A stretch of DNA of 20,036 bases from Spirochaetia bacterium UBA6919 (GTDB lineage Bacteria > Spirochaetota > UBA6919). Numbering within the stretch: position 1 is the first letter of the stretch; each line of letters begins with the position of its first letter. The stretch covers positions 1 through 20,036 of the forward strand of contig DKAT01000061.1 of the NCBI GenBank assembly GCA_002450905.1, written 5' to 3'. The notes under the pieces were generated by a model that did no database searches, was not told the DNA's origin, and saw only the letters and a list, made by a program, of their open reading frames with translations. This document shows, in pieces, positions 1 to 6,172 of this stretch. The translations under genes and the position numbers were made by a program.

Positions 1-194
1 AAATTTTTCAGGCCACTACAGTCTAAAGAATTTATTTATTGTGGGACGATAAGGGTTTGTGGAATGGGGTGATTTGAAATGGAAATTATACTTCAACTAT
101 TCATTGAATTAACGAAGAATGATTCACCCCTTCGACTTAGATCAGGATTCTATGCTGTAGAGTTGATTGGTTTGATAAGATATTGATCTTACCA
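1..194. other. 3' flank of the SPOR gene, no gene called
   Basis: I see no convincing gene here. Two arms, GGGGTGA at 66-72 and TCACCCC at 124-130, form a 7-bp inverted repeat around a 51-base loop. A second hairpin, TAAGAT (176-181) with ATCTTA (186-191), sits just past the stop codon of the minus-strand SPOR gene. It has no clear U-run, so it is only a weak terminator candidate. A 35-codon plus-strand frame starting at ATG 79 lies mostly in the loop and is not supported. Confidence 0.25.
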
Positions 195-920
195 CTAATT
201 ATTTATAATGATTGAATTATGTGCTTCTTTAATCTGACGCAATTTTTTATGCACTCTACTGGCTTCCTGCTCTGAAGAAAAGGATCCTACACGGACGAGA
301 TATATTTTATTGTTTGGGGACTTTTTTCTCACAAGAATATATGCTTGAAATCCCTTTCTGTTTAATTTGTCTTTGAGGTGATAGGCATTTTTCTTTACTT
401 TGTTGATTGAAACCTGGATTGTGAATTTTCCTCTATGATTTTTTCTGTTTTCTTTTTTGTGGCCAACTTGTTGTATGGGATTATCCTGATTATTTTCTCT
501 GATATTCTCTTTTGGAGTATTGGTTTCGGATTCGGGATTATTTTCTGATTTATTTGTATTGTTTGCCTGATTATTATTTTGAGGAGACTGATCTGGATCT
601 TTTGGGGGAGTATCGCCGTTGGAAGTATTTTGAGACTGATCATTCTGTGTGTTAAGCTGGGATTGAACCTCATTTTTTTTGATATTTTCAAAATCTTTTG
701 CATCACTCTGATTGTAAGTTACAACATTTGAAGACTTGGGTTTCTTTGCCATATTATCTTTCTGAATATCAAGATAGTTGGTATCGCTTCCCAGCCAGTA
801 TCCGAACAGGAAGAAGAATGTAATACAAAATAATGTGATTGCCAGTATCCAAAATACTCTTGTGAGGTCTAAATTAAATACATACATATCCTTATGCTTT
901 GGTGCAACTTGCTCTTTCAT
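195..920 (-). CDS. SPOR-domain protein with single N-terminal membrane anchor
   Basis: The 241-residue protein has a short basic cytoplasmic N-terminus, one membrane helix at about residues 21-43 and a long low-complexity linker rich in N, Q, D, S and K (about 60-160). A C-terminal SPOR-type domain follows (about 163-239), recognisable by its FTIQV strand and the VRVGSFSSEQEASRVHKKL segment. SPOR domains bind denuded septal peptidoglycan, and this architecture (anchor, disordered spacer, SPOR) is typical of FtsN/DedD-like proteins acting in the periplasm at the division site. The start ATG overlaps the coaE stop in an ATGA junction, so the two are probably translated together. The exact divisome role is inferred; no other division gene is visible in the window. 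Confidence 0.88.
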   Translation of the reverse strand: MKEQVAPKHKDMYVFNLDLTRVFWILAITLFCITFFFLFGYWLGSDTNYLDIQKDNMAKKPKSSNVVTYNQSDAKDFENIKKNEVQSQLNTQNDQSQNTSNGDTPPKDPDQSPQNNNQANNTNKSENNPESETNTPKENIRENNQDNPIQQVGHKKENRKNHRGKFTIQVSINKVKKNAYHLKDKLNRKGFQAYILVRKKSPNNKIYLVRVGSFSSEQEASRVHKKLRQIKEAHNSIIINN

Positions 921-1528
921 GTGAACTCCTTTTCAATCTGAGCGATGAGTTTAATTCCCTTTTCAATGAGATTTTCAATAGATGAATTATTCCTAATGAT
1001 GTAATCGGCGTAGTCCTTTCTAATTTTAACAGGAAATTGATTTTTTAATCGCTGTTTTATTTGCAGAACATTGAGGCTATCCCGTTGAATTGCTCTGTTT
1101 TCAATGGAATTATATGGTGCGGTGATTAATATTATTGAATGGCAGAGGAGTTGAAGGTTCATTTCAATGAGGATTGCAGCACTGATTAGAATTTTACTAT
1201 GGGATGATAATTTTATTCTATCCTGAACCATATTTACCATGTGGGGGTGGACAATGCTCTCCAGTTGTTTTAGGAGGATTTTATCTTTGAATACGATTTC
1301 CCCAAGGATTTTTCTATCGATTTCATTATTTTTATTAAGGATGTATGAGCCAAATTGATTAACGATATCTTTTTTTTTATCTATCAGAGCTGTATGTCCC
1401 AGTTCATCTACTTCGATTACCTCATATCCATGGTCTTTGAATAGACTCGATAAAGTGGATTTACCTGTAGCATAGTGTCCTGTGAGACCTATGATTAATT
1501 TATCCTGTGTTGTTTGACTGTGAACCAT
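917..1528 (-). CDS. coaE: Dephospho-CoA kinase
   Basis: This cytosolic enzyme phosphorylates the 3'-hydroxyl of dephospho-CoA with ATP, the last step of coenzyme A synthesis. The 203-residue length is normal for the family. The P-loop GLTGHYATGKST is at about residues 14-25, followed by the VIEVDELGH segment with the conserved Asp after the second strand, and by the VHPHM motif near residue 116. The C-terminal helices carry the usual lid and base-binding region. The chosen ATG lies only 12 codons ahead of the P-loop strand and has no strong Shine-Dalgarno. It is first in a two-gene unit with the SPOR gene, overlapping it by four bases. Confidence 0.93.
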   Translation of the reverse strand: MVHSQTTQDKLIIGLTGHYATGKSTLSSLFKDHGYEVIEVDELGHTALIDKKKDIVNQFGSYILNKNNEIDRKILGEIVFKDKILLKQLESIVHPHMVNMVQDRIKLSSHSKILISAAILIEMNLQLLCHSIILITAPYNSIENRAIQRDSLNVLQIKQRLKNQFPVKIRKDYADYIIRNNSSIENLIEKGIKLIAQIEKEFT

Positions 1529-1609
1529 ATAAAGTTATGTTACAATTCTAATTATTATTTTATACAAGTAGATTTTGGTTTATCATTTGAAACTATTGAG
1601 AATTTTGTT

Positions 1610-1804
1610 TCACTCAGGTTTTCTGAATACCAGATAAAATAAAAAAGTCCCTGACACAAATATGATGGCACCTGGTATATCAAAATGTTTATCTTTTTGT
1701 AAGCCAATTATTAAGAAGAAGATACCCAGGGTTATTTGAAAAAGTGATAGAAATCTTATTATATATTTACTATGGTTTGAAAGGTCTTCAAATAACTTAT
1801 TCAT
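1610..1804 (-). CDS. Small two-helix membrane protein of unknown function
   Basis: The 64-residue protein has a charged, hydrophilic N-terminus (about 15 residues), a first membrane helix at about 17-35, a short KDKHFD turn and a second helix at about 43-60, ending in RKPE. The ATG is preceded by a good ribosome binding site (GGAG, about 7 bases upstream), which supports a real gene. I recognise no family. It lies between the broken lipoprotein gene and coaE, on the same strand, and may be cotranscribed with either. Its size and topology would fit an accessory or stress membrane peptide, but nothing in the sequence fixes a role. Confidence 0.62.
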   Translation of the reverse strand: MNKLFEDLSNHSKYIIRFLSLFQITLGIFFLIIGLQKDKHFDIPGAIIFVSGTFLFYLVFRKPE

Positions 1805-1847
1805 CTTGTTCTCCGTTTTGGTGAATCTTAAATTGATTTACGATGAA

Positions 1848-2225
1848 TTATTTTATAACTCTTCCAAAAATAAATGTTCGTGAACTCCAAACAGATGTAG
1901 AAATTCCACCATGACCATGATGGGTAGTATATATTGTTGTCATAATAGATTTAAGAATCAATAAATTAGCCCCTTTTTGCCGTGCATATTTCTTTGCTAC
2001 TTTAAACTGCCACGCTTCGGATCCACTTGTTATCACAAATAATCCCATTTTAAGATAATTCTCTGGAATTTAATCCCCACCTAAGATAACTTTGATTTGT
2101 GTATTGCTTCTTAAGGGTGGAAATGTCATGGTAGAGGTATTCGTATAATTTGTAAACCTCTGAGCACAAGAAAATAGAACTATGAGAACCAGAGTTGTCA
2201 GTATAATAAATATTCTTCTTCTCAC
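1848..2225 (-). pseudogene. Lipoprotein gene broken by one in-frame TAA
   Basis: Reading from GTG at 2223-2225 (ribosome site AGGAAG just upstream) gives a signal peptide ending in VLFSC, then QRFTNYTN and a stretch matching the intact paralogue at 3112-3486. The frame stops at TAA (2049-2051) exactly where the paralogue has a GAA glutamate (ILGGD-stop here, ILSGDE there). It then continues without any frame change through MGLF, WQFKVAKKYARQKGANLLILKSI and SSRTFIFGR to the normal end. The lesion is thus a single nonsense change in an otherwise well-kept 125-residue gene, pointing to recent loss, readthrough or a base error. An internal ATG at 2046-2048 could give a 66-residue fragment without a signal peptide, which I think unlikely to function. 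Confidence 0.78.
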
Positions 2226-2239
2226 ATATCTTCCTAAAA

Positions 2240-2275
2240 TAAACGTTTATAATTTTATAACATTCAAAACGTTTT
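2240..2275 (-). promoter_or_regulatory. Paired AAACGTTT palindromes upstream of broken lipoprotein gene
   Basis: Two perfect 10-bp palindromes, TAAACGTTTA (2240-2249) and AAAACGTTTT (2266-2275), share the core AAACGTTT with centres 26 bp apart. They lie 15-50 bases upstream of the GTG start of the lipoprotein pseudogene and flank an AT-rich TTATAA element that could be its -10. This layout would suit an operator, but AT-rich palindromes arise easily by chance and no regulator is identified. Confidence 0.35.
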
Positions 2276-2396
2276 ATCCATCAACATCATATGATAATGA
2301 ATAAATTATCGAATTATAGAAATCTTACAACGAAAAATAAATCCCAACCATAAATAGAGATCCGCCTCTCCATTCCATAATAAAAATTTTAAGATC

Positions 2397-3041
2397 TCAC
2401 CAACGAAGACCAGTATAAACTGTTATAGTATAGAATTGATCCTTTATCAAATAATATCTAAACAATGTTCCGAAAATTAATTGTGTAACATGCTTACTGG
2501 ACATCTCCCCTATTTCCGCTAAATTGGGATCTGGTCTGCCAATGGGTATAAGAAACTCTATTCCTCCACCTGGGACAAATCCAAATGAACTACTGGAAGA
2601 GTAAATACTACCTGAAAAATCGGTAGAAGCGTAACCTAACCCCGCATCTCCGTAAATAAGTAAGAAAGATGTGATTGGAATAATTAAACGTAACCCTGTA
2701 AATCCTGTGAAAGTTGCATCTTGAGTAGCCAGAGCATTCGTTGTACTCCACTTTATATATCCAATATCCCATTTTAAATTAAATACCACAACATTGTATA
2801 AATTGAACAGATCGTAACCAGCACCAATATGAAAGTTTGTAATATTACTCTTATAACTCGAAGTGCCATAATAAGAACTACTCGTTGTTATCGGACTTGC
2901 ATATCCCAGACCTATATCAAACATCCATTTTGTACCAACAGGGGATCCTTCTCTAGCAAACAATCCACTGCTATATCCCTTATCAATACTTAATAATAGT
3001 AATACTATACACATGGAAAATAAAATAAATATTTTTCTCAT
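2397..3041 (-). CDS. Putative outer-membrane beta-barrel protein
   Basis: The 214-residue protein starts with a signal peptide (about residues 1-25; basic MRK, then a hydrophobic core, cleavage near GYSSG). The mature part has alternating hydrophobic/polar strands rich in G, Y, S, T and aromatics, such as WMFDIGLGYAS, FHIGAGYDLF, LIYGDAGLGYAS and FGFVPGGGIEFLIP. The last residues, VYTGLRW, end in an aromatic residue, the usual signal for outer-membrane insertion. The size fits an eight-stranded barrel of the OmpA/OmpX/OmpW kind, but no family is assigned. A GGAG ribosome site precedes the ATG. It sits between two paralogous lipoprotein genes on the same strand, 70 bases downstream of the intact one, which suggests shared transcription. 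Confidence 0.72.
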   Translation of the reverse strand: MRKIFILFSMCIVLLLLSIDKGYSSGLFAREGSPVGTKWMFDIGLGYASPITTSSSYYGTSSYKSNITNFHIGAGYDLFNLYNVVVFNLKWDIGYIKWSTTNALATQDATFTGFTGLRLIIPITSFLLIYGDAGLGYASTDFSGSIYSSSSSFGFVPGGGIEFLIPIGRPDPNLAEIGEMSSKHVTQLIFGTLFRYYLIKDQFYTITVYTGLRW

Positions 3042-3111
3042 AAATTTCTCCGGATTAATTTTAATATACTTGTTGCTTAGGGTAAAATATAATAATGATT
3101 TTATAACAGAT

Positions 3112-3486
3112 TTAATTTAAATATCTGCCTAATAAAAATGTACGTGAAACCCACGAGGTAGATGAAACCCCCCATTCGCTGTATGTTACGACAACGGTTG
3201 TTCTGATTGATTTAAGAATTACTACATTCGCACCCCTGCGACGAGCAAATTTCTTGGTCACATCAATCTGCCATTCCTGATCGCCTTTCTCAACAGTAAA
3301 AAGACCTATTTTTCTAAATTCACCAACAACTTCATCTCCACTTAAAATAACATCCACCTTACTATTATTATTCAGAGGACGATATTTTTTTGTGGTATAA
3401 CTTGTGTAATTTGTAAATCTCTTAGTACAAGAAAATAGACTAATGAGAATTAGAGCTGACAATATAAAAACTCCTCCCTTTCGCAT
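3112..3486 (-). CDS. Small lipoprotein, intact paralogue of the broken one
   Basis: The 124-residue protein begins MRKGGVF, has a hydrophobic signal helix and a lipobox LFSC with the acylated cysteine at about residue 20, so it should be a membrane lipoprotein. The mature part holds a VDVILSG strand, a KIGLFTVEKGDQEW strand, a helix VTKKFARRRGANVVILKSI and a final SRTFLLGRYL strand. The helix-GAN-hydrophobic pattern is shared by many small lipoproteins of unknown function. I place the start at ATG 3486, not at the upstream ATG 3579: a strong ribosome site (AAAGGAG) precedes 3486 and a near-consensus promoter lies at 3518-3546, inside any longer frame. Function is unknown. Confidence 0.75.
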   Translation of the reverse strand: MRKGGVFILSALILISLFSCTKRFTNYTSYTTKKYRPLNNNSKVDVILSGDEVVGEFRKIGLFTVEKGDQEWQIDVTKKFARRRGANVVILKSIRTTVVVTYSEWGVSSTSWVSRTFLLGRYLN

Positions 3487-3517
3487 ATATTCTCCTTTAC
3501 TCAATAAATTTAGTAAA

Positions 3518-3546
3518 ATCATACATAAAATTAGTAGTCTTGTCAA
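3518..3546 (-). promoter_or_regulatory. Sigma70-type promoter for the lipoprotein/OMP genes
   Basis: On the minus strand, TTGACA (3541-3546) and TATGAT (3518-3523) are separated by exactly 17 bases. This is a perfect -35 and a five-of-six -10. Transcription would start near 3511, about 25 bases before the ATG at 3486, leaving room for the AAAGGAG ribosome site. It is the best promoter visible in the window. Confidence 0.75.
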
Positions 3547-3906
3547 CACAAATTGTAAATTTTTAACAATTTCATTCATAATGTATCCCTTTATTATAAA
3601 AAAAAATAAATCAATTTATAATAAACCACCCATACGAAGAAGCATCGGAATCAAAATATTCAGTTCCGATTGTTTTATACTATGTGGAGTGTATTTATTC
3701 AATACTATATTGATTTTTTTTACTATCAGTTGGATCGTTGGATTGCTATTTTCTAATATTGAATGGTTTCTTGAGGTTATTATAGTTAATCAACTATGAT
3801 TTGTTTTATCAGAATTATTAATGTTATTTGTATATCGTATCACAAGGATGATTAATCCATTACCGTTGAAACCGCTGTAATAATAAACATTTAGTGGAAA
3901 GGGTAT
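3547..3906. other. Intergenic region between lipoprotein gene and tRNA-Tyr
   Basis: No supported gene. The stretch is very AT-rich. It holds the palindromic repeat at 3644-3670 and a small hairpin, ATAGTT (3782-3787) with AACTAT (3792-3797), followed on the plus strand by GATTTGTTTT, a weak terminator candidate. A plus-strand frame running through here to 3799 overlaps the lipoprotein gene and its promoter on the other strand and has no ribosome site. Confidence 0.4.
3644..3670. repeat. Palindromic intergenic repeat, copy 1
   Basis: The arms ATCGGAA and TTCCGAT enclose a 13-base loop, with a further C/G pair possible inside. The 27-base unit matches the unit at 16197-16223 at 23 of 27 positions, differing only inside the loop while both arms are identical. 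Conservation of the stem but not the loop suggests a structured RNA or a protein-binding palindrome. Confidence 0.55.
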
Positions 3907-3988
3907 TGGGGAGAGAAGGATTCGAACCTTCGAAGGCTGCGCCAACAGATTTACAGTCTGCCCCCTTTAGCCACTCGGGAATCTCCCC
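3907..3988 (-). tRNA. tRNA-Tyr (anticodon GUA)
   Basis: On the minus strand the acceptor arms GGGGAGA (3982-3988) and TCTCCCC (3908-3914) pair fully, and the discriminator base is A (3907). The anticodon stem GCAGA/TCTGT closes the loop CTGTAAA, giving anticodon GTA. The T arm is GAAGG-TTCGAAT-CCTTC. The variable arm is long, with a GGC/GCC stem, as expected for class II tRNA-Tyr. The 3' CCA is not encoded: the bases after the discriminator read ATA. Confidence 0.96.
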
Positions 3989-4040
3989 TCTATAACTTGA
4001 ATTGACTGATCCATAAGATCATTGCCAATTAAAGATAATA

Positions 4041-4080
4041 GAAATACCTTTAAAAGTAAAGGAATTTCTTTTGATTTATT
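4041..4080. terminator. Hairpin terminator after the AhpD-like gene
   Basis: GAAAT (4041-4045) pairs with ATTTC (4064-4068), and CCTTTA (4047-4052) pairs with TAAAGG (4057-4062), around the loop AAAG with one A-A mismatch. This gives 11 base pairs. On the plus strand it is followed by a T-rich tail (TTTTGATTTATT). On the minus strand the tail is TATTATCTTTAATT. Its place between the minus-strand gene ending at 4139 and the tRNA suggests it ends transcription of that gene and insulates the tRNA. Confidence 0.6.
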
Positions 4081-4138
4081 CTCTGATCTTACACATTTTT
4101 TATAATTCTTTTCCATCTCTGGATAAAGGGACTATACA

Positions 4139-4405
4139 TTATTTTAACACGGAGTAGAGAAATGATGTTTTTTCGTAATGATCCATCCATTGACGTACCT
4201 GTTTTATCAATTCTTTTTTAGGCAATGAAGTGTGATCCTTATAGTCACTCTTAACGTAGTAGTGATTTTCCATGATATTTTTCCACTCCTCGTTATTTAA
4301 TCGCTTGCCGCCAGGATGAATGAATTCATAATAAGATCCAATAGGACCGCAGAAGAGGGATATGCCCTTTTTTTTGTCCTGAAAATCGATGAGGAAAAAT
4401 GCCAT
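4139..4405 (-). CDS. Second frame of the AhpD-like gene, or small overlapping gene
   Basis: This frame reads MAFFLIDFQ, a KKKG turn, ISLFCGPIGSYYEFIHPGG and a charged helical tail, 88 residues from ATG 4405. It overlaps the 3' end of the gene at 4297-4863 by 109 bases in a different frame. Its strands look more natural than the last 22 residues of the other frame, so it is probably the true C-terminal part of one protein, reached by a -1 shift. An independent start is also possible because AGGA lies about eight bases before the ATG. The frame stays open for some distance upstream of this ATG. No family is recognised. Confidence 0.55.
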   Translation of the reverse strand: MAFFLIDFQDKKKGISLFCGPIGSYYEFIHPGGKRLNNEEWKNIMENHYYVKSDYKDHTSLPKKELIKQVRQWMDHYEKTSFLYSVLK

Positions 4406-4863
4406 GCGAATACGTCCTGTGGCACAACATGGAGAACCCCTTGATGACCTGGAGTCACACCTTTTGTAATGGAAACGGCGGTAGGGAAGAAATCCATGTA
4501 GGGATTATATCGAAGTTCTATTCGTTTATAATTATAAAATAATTTAACATACCAGCCATTCCATTGTCTTGGAGCGTAAACTAATCCTTTTCCATTTCGT
4601 TTAATCAGTTGCATAAGACCCTTGAGAAATGTTTTTCCGTCAGTATTTAAATGGATGCCCTTTAATTGTTTTTGAGAATAGCTTATAAATTTTTCTGTGG
4701 TGTTTTTGAGATGGGTGAGGTAATATTTTTGACAGGGTAGACAGTTCATCGCCATGGCTGCGGCAAGTCCAACCAAGACTTCTGTTTTTGTATCAAGATA
4801 TTCACAGTGGATAGTGGAATTATAAAAATGGTCGTATGCTTCTCTGCTCTTCTTGTTTAACAT
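4297..4863 (-). CDS. AhpD/carboxymuconolactone decarboxylase-like CxxC protein, possibly frameshifted
   Basis: Residues about 22-51 read LDTKTEVLVGLAAAMAMN, then CLPC (C41, C44) and a helix with His. This resembles the AhpD/CMD core (LDxKTxxLIxLAxAxAxxCxxC...H), whose two cysteines serve in peroxide reduction. The rest (about residues 52-165) is not a family I know. The ATG has a strong ribosome site (AAGGAG). After a run of eight A (near 4371-4378, plus strand T8) the frame goes on for about 20 unlikely residues and stops, while the -1 frame continues as a plausible protein to 4139. In this frame the tract reads as a classic A-AAA-AAA slippery heptamer. A programmed shift, an indel mutation or a sequencing indel are all possible. 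Confidence 0.6.
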   Translation of the reverse strand: MLNKKSREAYDHFYNSTIHCEYLDTKTEVLVGLAAAMAMNCLPCQKYYLTHLKNTTEKFISYSQKQLKGIHLNTDGKTFLKGLMQLIKRNGKGLVYAPRQWNGWYVKLFYNYKRIELRYNPYMDFFPTAVSITKGVTPGHQGVLHVVPQDVFAWHFSSSIFRTKKRAYPSSAVLLDLIMNSFILAASD

Positions 4864-5142
4864 AAATTATTCTCCTTGGATGTTATACTGTTAATTTTCT
4901 GTATTTAAAATTGTCAACGGATGGTTCGATGCTCGACTATCGCCCAGGACACCGTTCCGCTCAACAACCGAATTAGATTATTTTGACTTCTAATTCAAAG
5001 GATTTTTATATAAAAGGATTTGCCAGAGAGGACTTTCAATTGGAAAATCAAGAGTTCGTAATTAATATCCGATGAAATATAATAGTCATCAGATAGGAAA
5101 AGTAGTATGTAGAAGTGGTTATATAAAATATGGTTTTTCTTA
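4864..5142. other. Gap with GC-rich island
   Basis: No supported gene. Bases 4916-4970 contain 32 G or C out of 55, unlike the AT-rich surroundings. On the minus strand 4928-4941 reads GATAGTCGAGCATC, which shares 11 of 12 bases with the TAGTCGAGAATC core of the repeat at 6105-6172. It may be a diverged, inverted member of that family. The remaining bases show nothing I can name. Confidence 0.35.
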
Positions 5143-5154
5143 ATACCCTTCAGT

Positions 5155-5439
5155 TTGATTATCTTCTCTCTTATCTTCTATGAAGAAACCTGTCGAGCGT
5201 TGAAACTGAGACCACTAATAACAGGTTTCTCTTTTCTACATAGCGATTATGCGGTAATACTAATCCTTGGACTTTTATCTTTCGGTTCACTCCTAATATG
5301 GTTTATAGTATCATTCATTGGATACATCATTTCCAAAATAAAAAAAATTGATATACAAAAAAAACTATTTATCATATGGATCATTACCTTCATCCTACTA
5401 ACCATAATGCTTTTACCTGTAAGCTACAATTCATTATAA
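5155..5439 (+). CDS. Possible small membrane protein
   Basis: The frame is open from 5143 and could begin at TTG 5155, giving about 94 residues. It contains two clear membrane helices (about residues 34-58 and 71-90) separated by the basic segment SKIKKIDIQKK, a layout typical of real small membrane proteins. There is no ATG at the start and no ribosome site. An ATG at 5130 opens a different frame (17 codons) that overlaps the start, so the 5' end may be damaged by a small indel. It is the only plus-strand candidate between the AhpD-like gene and hicA. Function unknown. Confidence 0.4.
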   Translation: MIIFSLIFYEETCRALKLRPLITGFSFLHSDYAVILILGLLSFGSLLIWFIVSFIGYIISKIKKIDIQKKLFIIWIITFILLTIMLLPVSYNSL

Positions 5440-5505
5440 TACAGATATGGGGATCTTACTCAGCTTACATAGGCCAGTAGAAAAAGAATTTTATATTATA
5501 TATCT

Positions 5506-5562
5506 GAATATAATATTTTTTAATTTTCGGGTTGATGGGACGAGAATCTTGAGGGGAGATAA
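5506..5562. repeat. 3'-end intergenic repeat, copy A
   Basis: The unit begins with AATATTTTTT and ends with CGAGAATCTTGAGGGG (5541-5556), matching copies B (6105-6172) and C (8586-8647) in the same orientation. The conserved end is an imperfect palindrome (TCGAGA/TCTTGA in the full copies). It lies 28 bases beyond the restored stop of the minus-strand hicA. Confidence 0.65.
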
Positions 5563-5589
5563 TTATTCTAAGGTAAATGTTTTTATTTT

Positions 5590-5839
5590 TTAATAAGTGG
5601 AACATACAAACACATTAAAGTATAACAATAAATCTTTGAACTGATCAATTGTTAAACCAGCCGTGGTAATTAAAATACCCATGGTGTTGGCATTGATTGG
5701 ATTTGCTCTTGGGATGGTTAGTTAATATCACTTGGTTATTGGACATTATGATGTGTTTACTCTGTCTGATTATCTGATAACCACATTTCTCGAATACTTT
5801 AATCGCTTGTTTGTGCTGGATACCCGGAAGTTTTGGCAT
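5590..5839 (-). pseudogene. hicA: HicA mRNA interferase toxin, frameshifted
   Basis: HicA toxins are small dsRBD-fold ribonucleases that cut translated mRNA. From ATG 5839 the frame reads MPKLPGIQHKQAIKVFEKC, then IIRQSKHIIMS and NNQVILT, a good HicA N-terminal half including the conserved His. In that frame it then runs into an unrelated tail and stops at 5645. One base over, the sequence continues as TIPRANPINANTMGILI, TTAGLTIDQFKDLLL and stops at 5590-5592, which is the expected HicA C-terminus. One extra base near 5716-5722 explains the break. The ATG shares one base with the hicB stop (TGATG). Either the toxin is dead or the base is a sequencing error. Confidence 0.82.
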
Positions 5840-6033
5840 CAATTAATTTCCACATAGGCGGATTCTTCATTTACACCAAGCTCTTCAACCACCTCCAAAT
5901 AAGATTCAATGGCATCTTTGATATTCTCAATTGCTTCATCTCTTGTTTGACCCTGGGATACGCAACCGGGAAGTCCTGGACACCAAATGGCATACCCTTC
6001 TTCGGACTTTTTTAATAGAACTTTATATTTCAT
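5839..6033 (-). CDS. hicB: HicB-family antitoxin
   Basis: The 64-residue protein starts MKYKVLLKKSEEGYAIW and carries the HicB signature CPGLPGCVSQGQTRDEAIENIKDAI in a degraded-RNase-H-like fold, ending in the acidic tail EELGVNEESAYVEIN. It is the short type without a C-terminal DNA-binding domain. HicB binds and neutralises HicA. I prefer ATG 6033 over TTG 6063 because family members begin at this point; neither has a strong ribosome site. It is first in a hicB-hicA unit with a one-base stop/start overlap. Its toxin partner appears frameshifted, so the antitoxin may now act alone. Confidence 0.88.
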   Translation of the reverse strand: MKYKVLLKKSEEGYAIWCPGLPGCVSQGQTRDEAIENIKDAIESYLEVVEELGVNEESAYVEIN

Positions 6034-6104
6034 GGTTAAATCATATTTTAAATGTTTTTTCAATAATACAAAATAAAATTACTTCTGATTCAACTGGGTG
6101 TCAA

Positions 6105-6172
6105 GAAAAATATTTTTATCACAAGTCTTGATTTCGGATCGATTAGTCGAGAATCTTGAGAGGATGTTATTT
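6105..6172. repeat. 3'-end intergenic repeat, copy B
   Basis: AAAATATTTTT (near 6107), GATTTCGGA (6130-6138) and AGTCGAGAATCTTGAG (6145-6160) occur in the same order and near-identical spacing in copy C at 8586-8647. The unit touches the stop codon of the minus-strand DUF115 gene at 6167. With copy C it forms direct repeats flanking that gene. Confidence 0.72.

Noticed and set aside
79..186. 35-codon plus-strand frame MEIILQLFIELTK...
   Set aside because: A GGGGTGA element precedes the ATG, but the frame is short, ends soon and lies within the loop of an inverted repeat; nothing supports translation.
3487..3579. Upstream start extending the lipoprotein by 31 residues
   Set aside because: The extension covers the promoter and separates the signal peptide from the N-terminus; the start at 3486 has the ribosome site.
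3443..3799. 118-residue plus-strand open frame
   Set aside because: It lies antisense to the lipoprotein gene and its near-consensus promoter, has no ribosome site and no domain-like content.
6034..6063. TTG start extending hicB by ten residues
   Set aside because: HicB proteins begin at the MKYKV segment; the extension has no ribosome site and no family match.
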